Positions 11,695 to 25,011 of a DNA stretch of 64,000 nucleotides are shown here, one piece after another. A program made the position numbers and the translations under genes. The first letter of the stretch is position 1. Each line of letters starts with the position of its first letter. The notes beneath the pieces are model-generated. The model searched no databases and had not been told where the DNA came from. It worked only from the letters and a program-made list of their open reading frames with translations. Origin of the DNA: Zoroaster sp. YZ-2022 (lineage: Eukaryota; Echinodermata; Asteroidea; Forcipulatida; Zoroasteridae); contig CM055823.1 of assembly GCA_029582265.1 (NCBI GenBank), forward strand, positions 16,489,019-16,553,018, read 5' to 3'.

Positions 11695-13950
11695 CTAATG
11701 CAGTGATTTTCCCTCATCCATGGCAGATAAAATGTCATTGTTGACGCGAAGAAGAGCAGTTTCCGTTCCATGAAATGGTTTGTAGGCTGACTGAAATGTG
11801 TCCGACAGGTTATTAGCACGAACATGGTCAGAGATCCGTGATGAAACAACTCGCTCGATTGTTTTTCCAAGGTACTTTAAATTCGCTACTGGTCGGTAAT
11901 TTTTGAAAACTTCCTTGTCCAAATTGGGTTTCTTTAGGAGTGGTTTAACATGAGCAACCTTCTGGCTATTAGGGAAACAACCGGAAGAAAGAGATCTGTT
12001 TACAATAATTGTGATATACTTAGCAAACACATCAATATTTTGTTTTATTAGCGAAGTTGGCACTGGATCAAGTTCACATGATTTTGATGGCGATTTCATG
12101 ATGAGTTTCTCCCGTCCAAGTAACACTAGTAGGCTCAAACATGGACAGTCTACATTGTGGATCCTTGCGTGATGGTGTTTGTGATAGAATGGCAGGTACT
12201 GAGGGAAAAGAACGACGGATATTCTCAATTTTTGTGACGAAAAAGTTTGAAAAAGCATTTGCGAGGTCCTGATCGGAGTGTGTAGATGGAAGCACTGGAG
12301 CTTTGGGTTTATGAAGCAGCTTTTCAACAATGTTAAAGAGTTTTTTCTGATCACCAGAGCTATCTTCCACAAGAAGTGAGTTATTTTTGCCTGGTTAATC
12401 ATGTTCTTCACAATATCACATTGGTTACAGTATTCTTGCCGATGTACTCCAAGTTTCCCATTGTCACGCCATCTTCGCTCAAGTTGACGGCGGATTTTCC
12501 TTGCAGCACGGATATCATCATTGAACCAGGGGGATTCAGATTGTAGTTTAACAGTTCGAGTTTTTTGCGGGGCATGATCATCCAAGATGTTACGGACAGT
12601 AGATTCAAATAGACTGACACAAGAATCCAGCTCACCATCTTCAAGGTTTACATTTTCCAGTTGAGATTCAATATCATGACATAAATCTTTAATATTTACT
12701 TTTTTCCAGTGGCGAGTAGTTACAGAAATGGTAGGTATGGGAGGTTTTTTAAGGTTCAAATTTACCATGATTGCATAATGATCAGATAAGCCAGGATGAA
12801 TAGTTATATTCGAGATAAGAGGTGAAGTATTTTCACGCGTTATCATGAGGTCAAGACAGTGACCATACCGATGAGTGGGTGCTGTGATGTGCTGTATAAG
12901 TCCATGAGCAGAGAGCAGATCTTTAAACTGATTTGCATAATTGTTTGAAATAATGTCCATATGAATGTTAAAATCGCCGGTTAAAATAATGTCAGATGGG
13001 TGTAAGAGATAATCGACAATTAATTTTTCAAATTCCTGCAGAAAACTGGAGAAGTTTACATGTTTACCATCAACATCCCTTTCTGGTCGATAAATATTAA
13101 CAAGGCGAACAGATCTAGAGTTGCACGTTACCTCAGCATGCAGAGATTCAAATGTTAGGTAGTCAATGTGAACACTTTTCATACTGACAGATAAACTGGA
13201 CCTAAAGAGTAGTGCAACCCCTCCACCGGTCTTTATTGGTCTGGGGATATGATGGAGAGAGTAGCCAGCAGGAGTACACTCACGGGGTGGCAAGTCATCA
13301 TTAGGTTTAAACCATGTCTCGGTTATGGCAACAAGATCCAAATTGTTTTGAAGTACAAAGTCAACAAATTCATCCGATTTGTTACATATGGATTGAGTAT
13401 TCAAGACACAGAGCTGAAGTTTAGACTCATCGTGAACATTTGGAGTTGAAGTTATGCCAATGTCGCTTGTTGATGTGGTTGAGTTCACTGCTGGGGGTTG
13501 GGTAAGGTTGGAGTGCTAGTTGTGTAAGTCTGTCCATTCTACGGCGACCAGCTTTTTTACCTCTATGTGTGCAGCGGTATGTTTGGGGTTGATTAGCAAG
13601 TATTGACTCAATCCTAAATAAGATAAAGCTACATCAGTACATGGAGCATTGCGAAGATTGAGTAGTTCATTACGGCTGTAGGAAATGTTATGGAGCTGAG
13701 TGGCTTTTGTGGGTGTGTTGATCAGTGTTTCAGGTCCAGGGTTTGGGTTTATGTCACCAGAAATTAAGAGTTCCAGGTGAAAGGTGGCAGATGAATTATC
13801 ATAGTATGATATAGGACGTCTCAAGAATTTAAGATGGCGGATTTTAGTTGAACAATCTGTAGATTGCATCTTGTAGCCATCTACTGATGAGTCATTGAGA
13901 CACCATGGTCTGGATAGCAGGAGTAGAATAAACAGGATGTAGACCTCCAT
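11695..13950 (-). pseudogene. LINE N-terminal region, APE endonuclease and RT start (left arm)
   Basis: ATG at 13950 opens with MEVYILFILLLLSRPWCL, a hydrophobic signal-like segment, followed by a 2A-like motif. After a TAG near 13516 the same frame continues with the AP-endonuclease domain: LNTQS, ITETWF, GGGVALL, LTGDFN, SDHYAI. The beginning of the RT (YRPVANLKYLGKTIERV) follows after further frame changes near 12370 and 12110. It would nick target DNA for insertion. Truncating changes make it non-functional. Confidence 0.85.
13732..13776 (-). other. 2A-like ribosome-skipping motif in the LINE (left arm)
   Basis: Encodes LELLISGDINPNPGP. The 2A consensus is DxExNPGP; here Asn replaces the Glu. 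2A-like peptides are known in APE-type non-LTR elements of sea urchin and other animals, where ribosome skipping separates an N-terminal peptide. Activity of this variant is not known. Confidence 0.75.
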
Positions 13951-14329
13951 TGTCTGATCACAAAGTTGTTGATCCAAACAAAAGGCTTGTGGTCAAGCTG
14001 CAGGTTATAATCTCTAGCTACAGGCTATAATCTAAATCAGAGTTGACTGCACAAATAAAATGAAGATCCAAAATGTGTATACACTCAACAGTAAATTTTT
14101 ACTGCACAGACATACAAAAAAACAAATGTTTTTCACTTATTATAAGAAAACAAATGTACAAATACTCACATAAAACGTCCAGTAGATTCCAGGTGTAATA
14201 AGAAATCCACTAGTATAAAAATGAAGACAAACTTGTAGCTACAAAACACTTACTTAGCACAAAAACTGGAGAGCTGTTATGAGTTGCTGCTTGTAAGGCG
14301 CTCACTCATTAAACTGTGTTTATCTCAAC

Positions 14330-14372
14330 TATAATCATCGTCAGGAGACAGTTTCCTGACGATGAGAAGAGT
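14330..14372. other. Hairpin in LINE 5' region (left arm)
   Basis: TCATCGTCAGGA, a short loop, and TTCCTGACGATGA form a perfect stem of about 12 bp. It is mirrored near 34875-34910. Its position before the coding start suggests a 5' UTR element of the LINE. Confidence 0.6.
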
Positions 14373-14820
14373 ATACTATTAATCGAAACGTAGAGAAGAC
14401 CACAAGAAGCCCATTTGTTTCTCCCTGAACCACAAACTCACTTAGCATCAGTAGAGATAATGAGTTACCTGATAAGGATCTTTTCAGAACCCTGTGCCTG
14501 GCTCAGCGATAGTGAGATAAAATATCAATACTCCACCATGCAAAACCTCAAATCTTGAATGACTTTGGAACCCTTTGTTTTGATCCATTAATGTGATAAA
14601 AATGGTGTTGTGATCATCTGATTTGAATGCTTAGGTCTATAGGGTAATGAATGGTAGGGTAATTCGTCAATTCTGATTACTGAAATTCCCCATTGTTTTT
14701 TTTTACATTTAAGAACATAATAAACGAAGGTAATGCCAATAACATTGAATGGTTTTCCTAGTTCTAAAAACATTACTAGTAGGTTGAAATTCATTTATTT
14801 TACCTTATCAAAACATGTAC

Positions 14821-15010
14821 TAATGAAATAATTAGCCAGTAGTGTAATACATTAATCAAGTAATGTAATATTGGACTGTAATGTAAAAACGTTTGCGCAT
14901 AATGTAATAACTTCACCAGACTGTGGTGTAGAACATTTGTTTCTGACCCGTAATGTAAAAACTCAAAACATTCCAGGCCAGTATGACATCTCTGGTTAAT
15001 TATTTCATTA
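14821..15010. mobile_element. MITE with 18-19-bp inverted ends (left arm)
   Basis: A 190-bp AT-rich element starting TAATGAAATAATTAGCCAG and ending with its near-perfect reverse complement; the interior repeats TAATGTAA. No clear target duplication was found and the superfamily was not determined. It is mirrored at about 34230-34435. Confidence 0.7.
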
Positions 15011-15453
15011 CACTGTAAGAAATATTGAGCAAACATGATTGATTTTGCCCAACACTGGTCAACATATCAACAGGTTACACAGTTGGTTTACCATTGCCCA
15101 ATGTAGGATAATTTTTGGCAAAATATGTGAACAGTTGTGGTAAATACTGACCAATTCTGGGAGAAATAACGTTACCCAACCCCATGTTTCCCAACGTTTT
15201 TACAGTGTACGGGGCCATACACACATATCTTCAGGGGTGGATCCAGGATATTTGAAGGGGGGCGTCCAGACTCAACATATAAACAAAAAATATCAGTCGC
15301 TTTGTTAAAAATGTATTTTTGTCTCTCCAGGAAGGTTAAAACAATAACAATAACAAATGGCAACAAAAAAGGGGGCGGGGGCTGGACTACTAACTGCACT
15401 ATTTTTCTAGGTGATACGACCTTTAAGTATAATAGATGTAGTATAGCACTTAC
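15011..15453. other. Host intron after the CUB exon
   Basis: No gene seen. It includes a GGATCCAGG-type repeat end (15232-15260) and a purine-rich tract. Confidence 0.5.
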
Positions 15454-15813
15454 ATGTTGCCGAGAAGTTGCCCAACAGCTGCAGGCGAAATCCAGTACGC
15501 GTCACAATGTTTTCAGATGTGAACTTCACAAACACTGACGTGGAATTGAACACAATGGTTCGTACTTTAGTGGATCCATGAAGTTGAAAAGAAACCATCT
15601 CATCACCTCCATTTAGAGTACTTCCATCAAACTCTACCATGTCGTATCCTTCTACGGTTTCAAAACTAAGAATCCTCACCAGTATCTGTGAATCACGGTT
15701 TATGATCTCCCAATCACAGTTGATATTAATAGGGTAGTTGAGCGGGTAACGTGGAGACTTCATATATGAATAGTTCCCAGTCGAAACGTAGTATCGATGT
15801 AAACCACAGTCAT
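15454..15813 (-). CDS. Host receptor gene, CUB-domain exon (left arm)
   Basis: A 360-bp exon with acceptor TCTCTTCAG and donor GTAAGTGC. It encodes a complete CUB domain: DCGLHRYYVSTGNYSYMKSP, then RYPLNYP, CDWEI, YDMVEFDG and GFRLQL near the end. CUB domains are extracellular protein-binding modules. The exon begins with two bases that complete the codon left by exon 1 (giving Asp) and ends with one base that the LDLa exon completes. The matching phases on both sides make the gene model strong. Confidence 0.9.
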
Positions 15814-18800
15814 CTGAAGAGAAAAAAACTACGAAATTATAGCGACTTACAACATGAATGTGTTACATAGTACTTCATTTGATATTTATTGACATTTATT
15901 ACATGAAGTGAACAAAGTATTGGACCCCTACAAGGGTCTTCAGCTGCCAGGCCCATTATTGAGATTAGAGTGACCTGGAATCTGATTCTCACTGACCAAA
16001 TGTACGAGTCAGTCTGACCCAATCATGGATGTGGACTCTTTATGCTATGAGTCATCAGGAGATATGGGTTTATATCTCATGACTGATGGCAAATCAGCAT
16101 TTTTTTTAAATGTGAAGCCGTCACGTTAAATGGAAAATATAGTAACAAAATTACTCACAATAAGGTCCTTGTGCACATATAACGAAAATTGAAATTTGGA
16201 ATTACCTCCTAAATGATTAAGGGAGTGAACACATTAAACGGCCGTCGTATATTGGTATATTTCTGCGTTCATAGACCATTCCAACGCGCCTTGGTCCAGG
16301 CTAAGTGACGTACAGAATAACTCATCTGACGCGTCAGGAAAGTTAGGAGGGAGCCCTCAAAGTCCTGTGTTTCAAATCGATCTGTCACGTGGTGTTGGAT
16401 TTGTGAGTATACATTCACGCGTGGCCGGTCGTTAGACCATCTAGCTCAATTTAAATCCCAGAGGCATAAGTGGTATTTTGTTTAGCTTTCCACTAGGCCA
16501 AAAAAGTCCCCGGTTTCTGGTCTCCGCATTTTTAAATTACTGGATTGATTGGAAATCTGCCACGCTGTGTTTAAACAAAATCTTTTTCACATAGGGTTAT
16601 AGGGTATGAACGTTTGCCCGATTTGTGAGGCCGTATGAGGCCTTGAGATATCTTGTGCACAAGCAAATTGTGATTATTTGTCACCACGGTGAATTCTGAT
16701 CTTTCAGGTCTTCCCCAAACTCTTAACCAATTTTCCTGGTGATCTACCCAACCCATCTTTCAGATCTTCGCCAAAATTCTGCTCGACATGTCCTCATAGT
16801 GACATACCCAACCCATCCACCGAGTTTCGCACGCATCTGTCCATAACTTTGTGAGATATCTTGGAGAGTATCTTTGGAAGTATATTGGAAAGAAAACAAA
16901 TTCACCACGGTGACATTTGACCTTTCGCGTCTGTTAATTAGTCCTTGTGATCTACCAGTACCCACCTCAATCCAAGTGTGTCTGTTTATTACTTAATGAG
17001 ATATTTTGCAAAAAAGATAAAAGTTCGCACACCCGCAAACAAGCACCCACATACCCAACACTGGGGTGAAACAACTTCTATCCACGTTTCGTGGCGGGGC
17101 TATAGTTTTACTCCATGAGCTAGCTAATTTTTCAGTACCACCGGGAGGAACTAATGCCTTTAAGTTTTATGAAAAATATTAATATTCCAACAAAATATTA
17201 TAGACTGCGTCCGTAAGCCTCGTTCAATAAAGCACTGTTAGACTGTTTGACGATTGCTTAACAGACGTAGCCTCAAAGATCCCATGTTATTACCTGCAGT
17301 ACAATAATTGAAGCTACTGCAACATAAAACAAACATTATAAACCAACAAAATCAGAATAAACGCAACCATCGCCTCAGAATTTTATTTTCCCCTAGAAAA
17401 TCCATGTATGCAAACTCAAAAGTTTCACAAGATTCACCTCTTTAACAGAAAATATGTCTGTTGGGTTTGTGTTTTGGTACATGAAGCTACAATTTATTCT
17501 TGCATTTAGTGACCCATACCTACAAGCTTCGTTTTAAATGGGCCTCTTCTGCAGATCACTCCTTTGTTTTATATAATATATTATTATGTTTAAATGCATT
17601 TTTTTAATATATTATTTTTTTGGTGTTTCTATGGAGAAATAAACTTGAAACTTGAACTGGAATTTAAGGACAGTTTTCTCTGTTTTTATCGCATTACAAT
17701 TGTTATCAAAGCCATTTACGTTACTGTTTTAGTTCATATGATCAACTGGCTCAAAATTCATCATTTCCTCGTGCAATCTTGAAGGACCACTTTGTTTCCA
17801 GCACACATTTGTTGCAACATGTCACTGTCTTTATCAGAACAATTCGATAGAATTGTAAAAGGAACCGCTTTATGTTGCAACTGGGGCCTTTTCAATGACG
17901 TCATTGACGGGAAAATAATTATGTAATATTCAACACACATAAATTTAAGAAATAGACTTTATGCAAGTAGAAAACATATGATAGATTTAGTCCAAGTGGT
18001 ACCGGCAAAGTACTTTTAAGTCCCTGGCTTAAGGACTATTATTTGTTAGTAAAAGTCTGGACTTGTCATGGTAGGCCAAGATGAATGATTTTGATAACTC
18101 AATTATCTTAATATATTCGGCCATGCTTACTGTTATGGTCTTTAATCACAGTTTGACATTTGACGCCTTAAAACGATCCAGGTATTCACCCCTATGATAT
18201 TTAAACCATTTCAGTCATCTTTCAGCTGTAAACAAAATTAATTTTTCGAACCGAATGAAATGTTAACTAACGAAGAAATTATGTTTTTGTCAAAAAATCA
18301 CCACTGTCAAATAACTCAAACTCGGCCCAACGTTGTGCCAGCAATTTGCCCCTATGTAGGCCCAACATTGGGTTAACGTAGATTTAATTTAAAGGACCAC
18401 AGAAATAGAGACGTAAATGCCATGGAGATACTAAAATATGGTATTTTTAATGATAAAAAAATAAATAGCTCATTGATTTTTAGCGAGCTAATTTTCCGAA
18501 GAGGATGTCGGCGCTGATTAACACGCCCCTAAAAGGGGCCATTTGCACTGCATTCTGAACGTCTCTATGTGTTACGTCACGTAAAGACGACGGCTTGCTT
18601 CCGGGGACGCCAGCCACATACATATACAACAGCGTACGCGTTCATTCACATGCCTGCGCTTATATTTATCACGCTGGAAAATAACATAGAAATGGCTGAA
18701 TTGTCATCAGATGAAATTGTGATACTTCAATTTTCGTTCACCAAACTGCTACCTTTGTGAAGAAATCGATCATTTAGTGACCCAAACTCGGTTGAAAAAA

Positions 18801-21018
18801 TCGAAAATATCAAAATACGAAATGTCGCAAAAAAGCACCGTTGGTGTTCATTGCCGCCGACCGGAAAATCTAGTCACAGTTTTCATCATCGAATTCTTCT
18901 AAAAGTTGTAAAAATTTATGTTTTTTAGTCTAACGTTATAGTATATTTTTTCATGTATGATTTGTGAATTACGCCGTACATTTATTGTCAACAGCGTCCA
19001 AAACCCAACATGGCGGCGCACACAGTACATACATCAAACATGTCGGATCGGACATGTTGGATCTGACTTAACGTTAGTTACTTGTCTGTTTTCACGTTTT
19101 AACGAAGCATCGCTTTGTCGCTTTAGCTTGTCGTTTGAAGGATTCACAGGCTTCTTTATTTTCGTTGAAATCGAAGTTGTCTTGAGTCTGGGTGCCTTTG
19201 ACATCCCAAGTTCCCAATGAAGGCTCGTTTCGAAGTCTTCTGCGGTAAAATGATCGCTACATATCGCTGGTTGGAGACAGCCCGAACCATTTTGCCCTCG
19301 TCAACCGCACTTTTGTGGCCCAAATTTTTCATAGTGCCTCGTCTTTAGGGAACCTATGGAGGCTTACACCTTCGCTAGGAGTATTACTACAGCCTGCTAC
19401 GACACATCTTGTGGGCATGATGTATATTTTCAATGAAATTTAGGATGACAATATGTATACAGATATATTGGAGTTTTGACATAAGCGCATTGGACACGTA
19501 CACACACAAACAAACAGCTGTGCAGTGCTCGGAAATCGTTCTTTAACTGACGTCACGGTATCACGTGATGCATTACATCACTCAATTGCCAATAAAGTGG
19601 GGGGCTTGTGACGTGGAATAAAAGTCTCCAAATTGAACAGAACAAACTTCAATTATGAAAAACCTAACAAATATCTTGTTTTATTATGACAAACACATTT
19701 ATTAATTAAGAGCCATAATGTTTTTTTTATTTCTGTGATCCTTTAAACAGCAGTTTTATTATTATGAACATCCATTTTTCCATTTGTTTGTTTCCTAATT
19801 TGGCTTATGTAATAGGAATTATTTAATGCACACCTGTGTATCCATCTTGACATAACTTTGATACCTTTAAATTGCCAATCTGTGGATGTTTTGATTCTTT
19901 TTGGGAATGTTTTGGTATCTATGCTAATAACAATTTGCATATTCACGAGCACATCTGTGATGTCATGACGTAATAAGGTGCAACGTCCCGCATAATTGGT
20001 TGGTGCAAACAAGTTTAATGAATTTCTAATATTTTCAATAGTCAGTTCTCTTTACTATTGTGTTTTCTTGTTAAGTGAGTGTTTGGTTCCAATTCAGTAC
20101 ACTTTGTTTTAAAGTAACCACTGCTTCATTAAGCAACTATTTTCTTTCTTTTTGGTATACTAAGCATTTTGTGATCTCACTATAGTGCGCCCTCGTGTGC
20201 CAACGATAAGCACTTCGAAACTTTTCCAAACATTTAACATTACACCCAATCTTAACTGTATGTCAACAATATTATACTACTTTGTTTAATATATCAAGAA
20301 GCGTGGGTATATCTACTCAAACATATGTATTTGTACAAAATAATAAGCAACATCGAATTAAATATTGCTTCTTAAAAGTAAATCTTTCAATGATTAATTT
20401 TATCCAAAAAGAATTCCGATTTTATAACAAAATTAATATCTATCTGTAATGCTTAGGATTTATAAACTGGATGGCGTAGACCCTCCACGGTAATACTACT
20501 CTTCATAACTATGTATCTTGTATGTATGTTGTATTCATTTGGTTCACTGTGGAAAATAAATGAACCCACTGAAGCGCACATTTATGTTATTAGCCAATTA
20601 TCAGACTATACCCACTAAATCCCATCGGCTACAAGATTCCTATTTAAATATGCAAGATTTTTGGTATACCAAAACTGCTCAAAAACCCTGGGGACGAGGT
20701 TTGGGACGGATTTAAAGTTATGTATGTTGATGAAATTCTGTGAGATTTCATTAATACTAACAATACGATTAATTGGACTCAACATTTGAGCTTCCGCCTG
20801 TTTCCTTATTCTTGACGAAATTTGATGCGAGTCTGGACTTTCAAACATAACAACTTTTAATTTCTACGTGTATTTTATCCCAAAAGTTATAATAGCTTCG
20901 AAAAAATAATAGGTTGTGTGTCCTTTAAACAATATTTCCCTACCACGAAATTAAGAAACAAGTACACATATTATACGCTTGAGCGATTTAGCGAATTAGT
21001 TGTTTACTCATAACTTAC
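15814..21018. other. Large first intron of the host gene, left arm
   Basis: 5.2 kb with no exon recognised on either strand. Short degenerate repeats occur around 16680-16960 (a motif with ACCCAACCCATC recurs) and a locally GC-richer stretch at 18480-18870 contains a short frame beginning MAELSSDEIVILQ that I do not recognise. The mirrored region in the right arm is noisy. Confidence 0.5.
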
Positions 21019-21088
21019 CTGATTGTGCCATAATGACACAGAATCCCTGTGTCATAAGAGCTACAACGATGAAACCCATGTAGCCCAT
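21019..21088 (-). CDS. Host receptor gene, exon 1: signal peptide (left arm)
   Basis: ATG at 21088 opens MGYMGFIVVALMTQGFCVIM, a hydrophobic signal peptide, and the exon ends AQSG|GTAAGTT after one base of the next codon. The left-over base joins the CUB exon in phase. The start is chosen because the Met precedes the hydrophobic core. The corresponding right-arm exon cannot be read because of sequence noise. Confidence 0.8.
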
Positions 21089-21204
21089 GGTTTCTCGTTC
21101 CACCTTTACCGTTGATGTCAGAGATGGTTTAAGAGATGAACTACTATCTGAAATACATACAAAGTAAAAGTAAAATAAAAGTAAAAACATCAACACTGGT
21201 GATA

Positions 21205-21425
21205 CAACTTAAAAGGACAATATCTTCACGATCAGATCAGACTTTCAACAGGACATGGAATCAGTGTCCTAGTTTAAGATGAACACAGTGACTGAAAATT
21301 GTCTCATTTATGCAGTAGCAACGGTATGACCTTATCATTTGTGGTGTTATTTTAAGTCACGTAGTTAATCTAAAACTAGAACTGTGATTCCATGCCCTGA
21401 TCGTGACGATATTGCCCCTTTAATT
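21205..21425. mobile_element. MITE with TTAAAGGG-type inverted ends (left arm)
   Basis: About 220 bp. One end reads TTAAAAGGACAATATCTTCA, the other, reversed, TTAAAGGGGCAATATCGTCA; both continue with CGATCAG and a further inner match (GCATGGAATC). It lies about 120 bp upstream of exon 1 of the host gene. Related ends occur at 6787-6820 and 62166-62195. Confidence 0.6.
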
Positions 21426-22367
21426 ATTTGCATTTAAACTAAATGAAAACACTGATCAGTGAAGATATTAGCATTAGGATATCTCACATTTCGGTAAATT
21501 ATTGCAATACAGTCATAGATTTAGATCTTATTAAACAGTACATTTCTATTCAACAATTGCTGATCATTCAAATACTGCTGTCTGATGTTCATTTGTACGT
21601 TAATGTTTGGCTTTATTTGAAAATTAAAAATCAATGTATAGGCTACTGTAAGCCTGTGCGAATAGTTCAATTAGGCATATTCGGTTATTCGTAAATAGTA
21701 ATTGCTCATCGTTTTCGTAATCGCTGTTTTGTACTAGTCGACATTTCCCATGTCATTTTTGCACACAGATTAGACAATATTTCGTGGTTTAGCTCGTAAG
21801 ACTTTCTCTTCGTTTAAAATAAAGCATAACTAAAAATGCTTCAGTTTCACAACCCCCTAACTAGTGCTGATCAGCCATTCCGTGTGTGAGGAGTTGTTCT
21901 TTTTTTAGGAACGTTAGTTATTGTTTTAATTGACTGTTAATGTTAATTGACCCCACGCTCCTCACCGCCTGCGCAATTTTCATCAGGTGAGGATGCCAAA
22001 CTTTCTTCGTAGTTGTTAACTTTTATTTTAATAATTATAATGCAATAATATAAACCCATGCTTATTTTCATTGTATCCGTAAATATCCATAGATCCATTT
22101 GATGTTGTTGATTTTAGGAACATCTTTGCCAAAAAGTGTAATTTTTGCAGTTACAAAACCTTTGTGGGTCACGGATTTGGGGTAAAGTTTTAGGAATGCA
22201 ACACACGTGTGATGGTTAGCGTTGTAGGCTCTGTGTTGCAGTACATGGTACATGTACATGTATAAGTTAATGTTTCGTTGTTATGGATGTACATGTATGT
22301 GTGGCATTGGTTCTGCAGGACAACGGGGGAATGAGTGTGTATTTCTGTGTGAAGATTGTTTAATTAA
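21426..22367. other. Upstream flank of host gene exon 1, to piggyBac
   Basis: No gene recognised. It may contain the host promoter or 5' UTR exon, but no defined signal was seen. Confidence 0.4.
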
Positions 22368-22640
22368 CCCTTTCGATCCCACGGGCTCTAAAAAGAGCCT
22401 TTGTTGTGATACGCTTCCTTCTCGTGGGCTCTAAAAGGTGCCGGGAATCGGCATGCCCTTGACGACCACGGCGACTTAAATCACCATCTGAAAATGCTTG
22501 AGTGGTTTTTGGGGTTGGCGCCCTCTATTGACAGGAATGAAGTGTATAAAAGTTTATGAAAAGAAAAGTGCGTCACTTTGCGGTTCCCGGTGCTAGCGTC
22601 CACTCGCTTCCACAACGGTCAGTTTAATTTAGTTGCAATC

Positions 22641-22778
22641 ATGATGGAAACGGACATAAATGATGGCATTTTGGCTGAGATTTTGGCAGACAGTGGCTCA
22701 GAATCAGATGACGAAGTAACGGATGACGACAGCACTATAGAAGAACAAATTCCAGCGGAATTCGTTGAACTTGAAGAG
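22641..22778 (+). pseudogene. piggyBac transposase exon 1
   Basis: ATG at 22641 (or 22644) opens an acidic segment (DSGSESDDEVTDDD), typical of piggyBac transposase N-termini. It is 46 codons long and ends at a GTAGG donor in phase 0. Exon 2 starts after TCTGTTGCAG at 23421, also in phase 0. Confidence 0.75.
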
Positions 22779-23420
22779 GTAGGCCAAAATCACAGTAAAA
22801 ATGAATAATAACAGTTAACGTTACTCTTCCTGGCCCAATGCAAATTAATGTAATTCACTTATTTTCCTAGGCTATAGCGTAAATAGCGTTACAACTGTTG
22901 GAGTTGAGTAATGTAAATTTAGAAAATGGATCCCTTTAATAGGATTGACCAAATCCCCACCCCCTGGACTGGGTCAAAAAAGTCAAGTGAAAATGTACAA
23001 TTATTAGTAGTTTGTTGGGAATGTTGGGGTAATATTTGTATTCATTGAAACAGCAAGTTGATGTATAGATATAGCATAGAAATTTTTACATTCACCCATA
23101 GCCGGTCGTGCTGTTTAGCGTTAACAGGCTGAAAATGCACTCTTGGTCTCAAGCTTCCAAAAGAATAGCCTTGTATTCGAAAGGCCCTCATAAGTCGTAT
23201 TATGCAAGAAGTTGGGGGAATTCACATTCACAATCCCACATTAAAACGAAAATTTATCGACAACGAGTTTTGGAGAGTGGATGGAATCTGCCATATTTTT
23301 TTCTCAGCACAATATTCATTTTGCGCATGACCCCCTGTGGCCTGTGCACATGCAGCATTGAGATATTGTATTTACAAAGGACCGAGATTAATCCTCCTTT
23401 GCCTTGTTTTTCTGTTGCAG

Positions 23421-25011
23421 CCTACCTACCAAGGTGACAGCCGACCGAGATCAAGGAGGACGACAGGAAAGTTAGATTTCCGATCCGGTTGGGAACGACG
23501 AGACCATTACGAGTGTGGGACTGTGCAGTTCAATGGAAATTCTGGCCCCACCGGCGACTTTGCCACACTGTCGGCAGTGGAGATCTTCAAGCTGTATTTT
23601 TGTCAACTCGTGTGGGATATGCTCGTCGATGAGACTAATCGCTATGCGCAGCAAACAATAGACTCAAATCCTGGTCAACAATTCTCCTTGCACCCAACCA
23701 ACATTGCAGAAATGATGGCATTTGTGGCACTTCTCATTGATATATATATGGGCATAAACAAATCCTCTCATAAGATGTACTGGTCAACATCTGAAGTTCT
23801 TCGCATCCCATTCTACCCGTCGATCATGTCCCGAAATCGGTTCAGTTCAATTCTTCGGTTTCTCCACATCTCAAATAACCAAATTCCTCGTAGAGCCTTG
23901 GCTAAACGGGACAAACTTTCCAAAGTTCGGCCCTTGATAGAAGTCCTCGTCCCGAAGTTTCTCAACCTGTATAATCCTGCGCAGAATCTGTCTCCAGATG
24001 AGAGTATGTTGAAATTCAAGGGACGGTTAAGTTTTGTTCAGTACATGCCTAAAAAACCTATCAAACGGGGTATTAAAGCATTCTCCCTGAACGAGTCCAA
24101 AACAGGATACACGTGTGCTTGGAAACTGTACACAGGAGCCGACGACACCCAAACTGTTTATGATGCAGACGTACATAGATACCAAGTCAGACTGCCATCC
24201 ACCAAACCTAACAGTTGCAGGAAAAGTCGTCATTGAACTGGTCCATGGACTTGAGAATAAGGGACATGTAATATTGTGATAATTACTATACTAGCCCAGC
24301 TCTTTTAGCTAAACTTGCTAAACTAGGATTCAGATGTTGTGGAACTGTTCGTTTACACTACACGGGGAATACCCAGGCAGCAAACCCAAAACCATAAAAT
24401 GAAGAAAGGAGATGACCCATTTTTTGGTGAAAGGTGGGCAATTGTGTATCGTTTGGCAAGACAAAAATCTGTAACACTTTTAACTATCAGGCAACACCGA
24501 TTTGTCCAAAAGCAAATTCGGTGTAATAAGAGCACAAGTGGATTTTGTGATGTTATGAAGCCCAATTGTATTGATGATTACAACAAAAACATGGGTGGAA
24601 ACTGATCTTGCCGACCAATGTTTTCAGTACTACAATCATACACACAGAAGCTTGAAATGGTGGAAAAGAGTTTTTTCCATATGCTGAATATCTGTATTGT
24701 CAATAGCAGAGTAATATTCACCAGCATAGCAGGGAACAAAATGTCAGTAACCTTGATTTTCGTATAGGGATTGTACAGGGCTTGCTGTTGGGTTGGGAAA
24801 CGTAACGCAACAAGTCAGTTGAGATACCATATTCCTATCGAGTTGACAGGGCAACAGCACTATCCTGGCAAAACCCAATGGAAAGAAACGCGACTGCATT
24901 GTTTGCAGTAACCGCAAATTAGGCAGGCGAAAACAAACGAAGATGATCTGTAAACAATGTACACAACCTATGTGCATAGTTCCTTGCTTTGAGAAATACC
25001 ACATCAATTGA
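23421..25011 (+). pseudogene. piggyBac transposase exon 2, broken
   Basis: DDE-type transposase that would cut and paste the element at TTAA. The first 270 residues are open (LSPDESMLKFKGRL, IKRGIKAFSLNESKTGY). After 24234 frameshifts intervene, but the family's CDNYYTSP (near 24278), DLADQCFQYY (24604) and KWWKRVF segments are still readable. A Cys-rich C-terminal domain (DCIVC...CKQC...C...C...H) is intact at 24888-25011. The usual first catalytic Asp appears replaced in LNESKTGY. Broken and probably long inactive. Confidence 0.85.

Larger units (their letters stand above)
10391..14450 (-). mobile_element. CR1/L2-type non-LTR retrotransposon, left-arm copy
   Basis: About 4 kb. The 5' region holds a hairpin (near 14330-14370). 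Next come an N-terminal region with a signal-like segment and a 2A-like peptide, an APE endonuclease, and a reverse transcriptase with the YADD box. The 3' end reads GCGCCTTGAGCGCC...GGTGGATATGTGCGC and stops in (TTA)n. The 5' boundary is approximate. The reading frame is broken by a TAG and several frameshifts, so this copy is inactive. It lies in the intron between the CUB and LDLa exons, in the same orientation as the host gene. Confidence 0.9.

Noticed and set aside
18569..18760. Short frame with MAELSSDEIVILQ as a host exon
   Set aside because: No recognised family, no clear splice sites in phase with the receptor gene, and noisy in the other arm.
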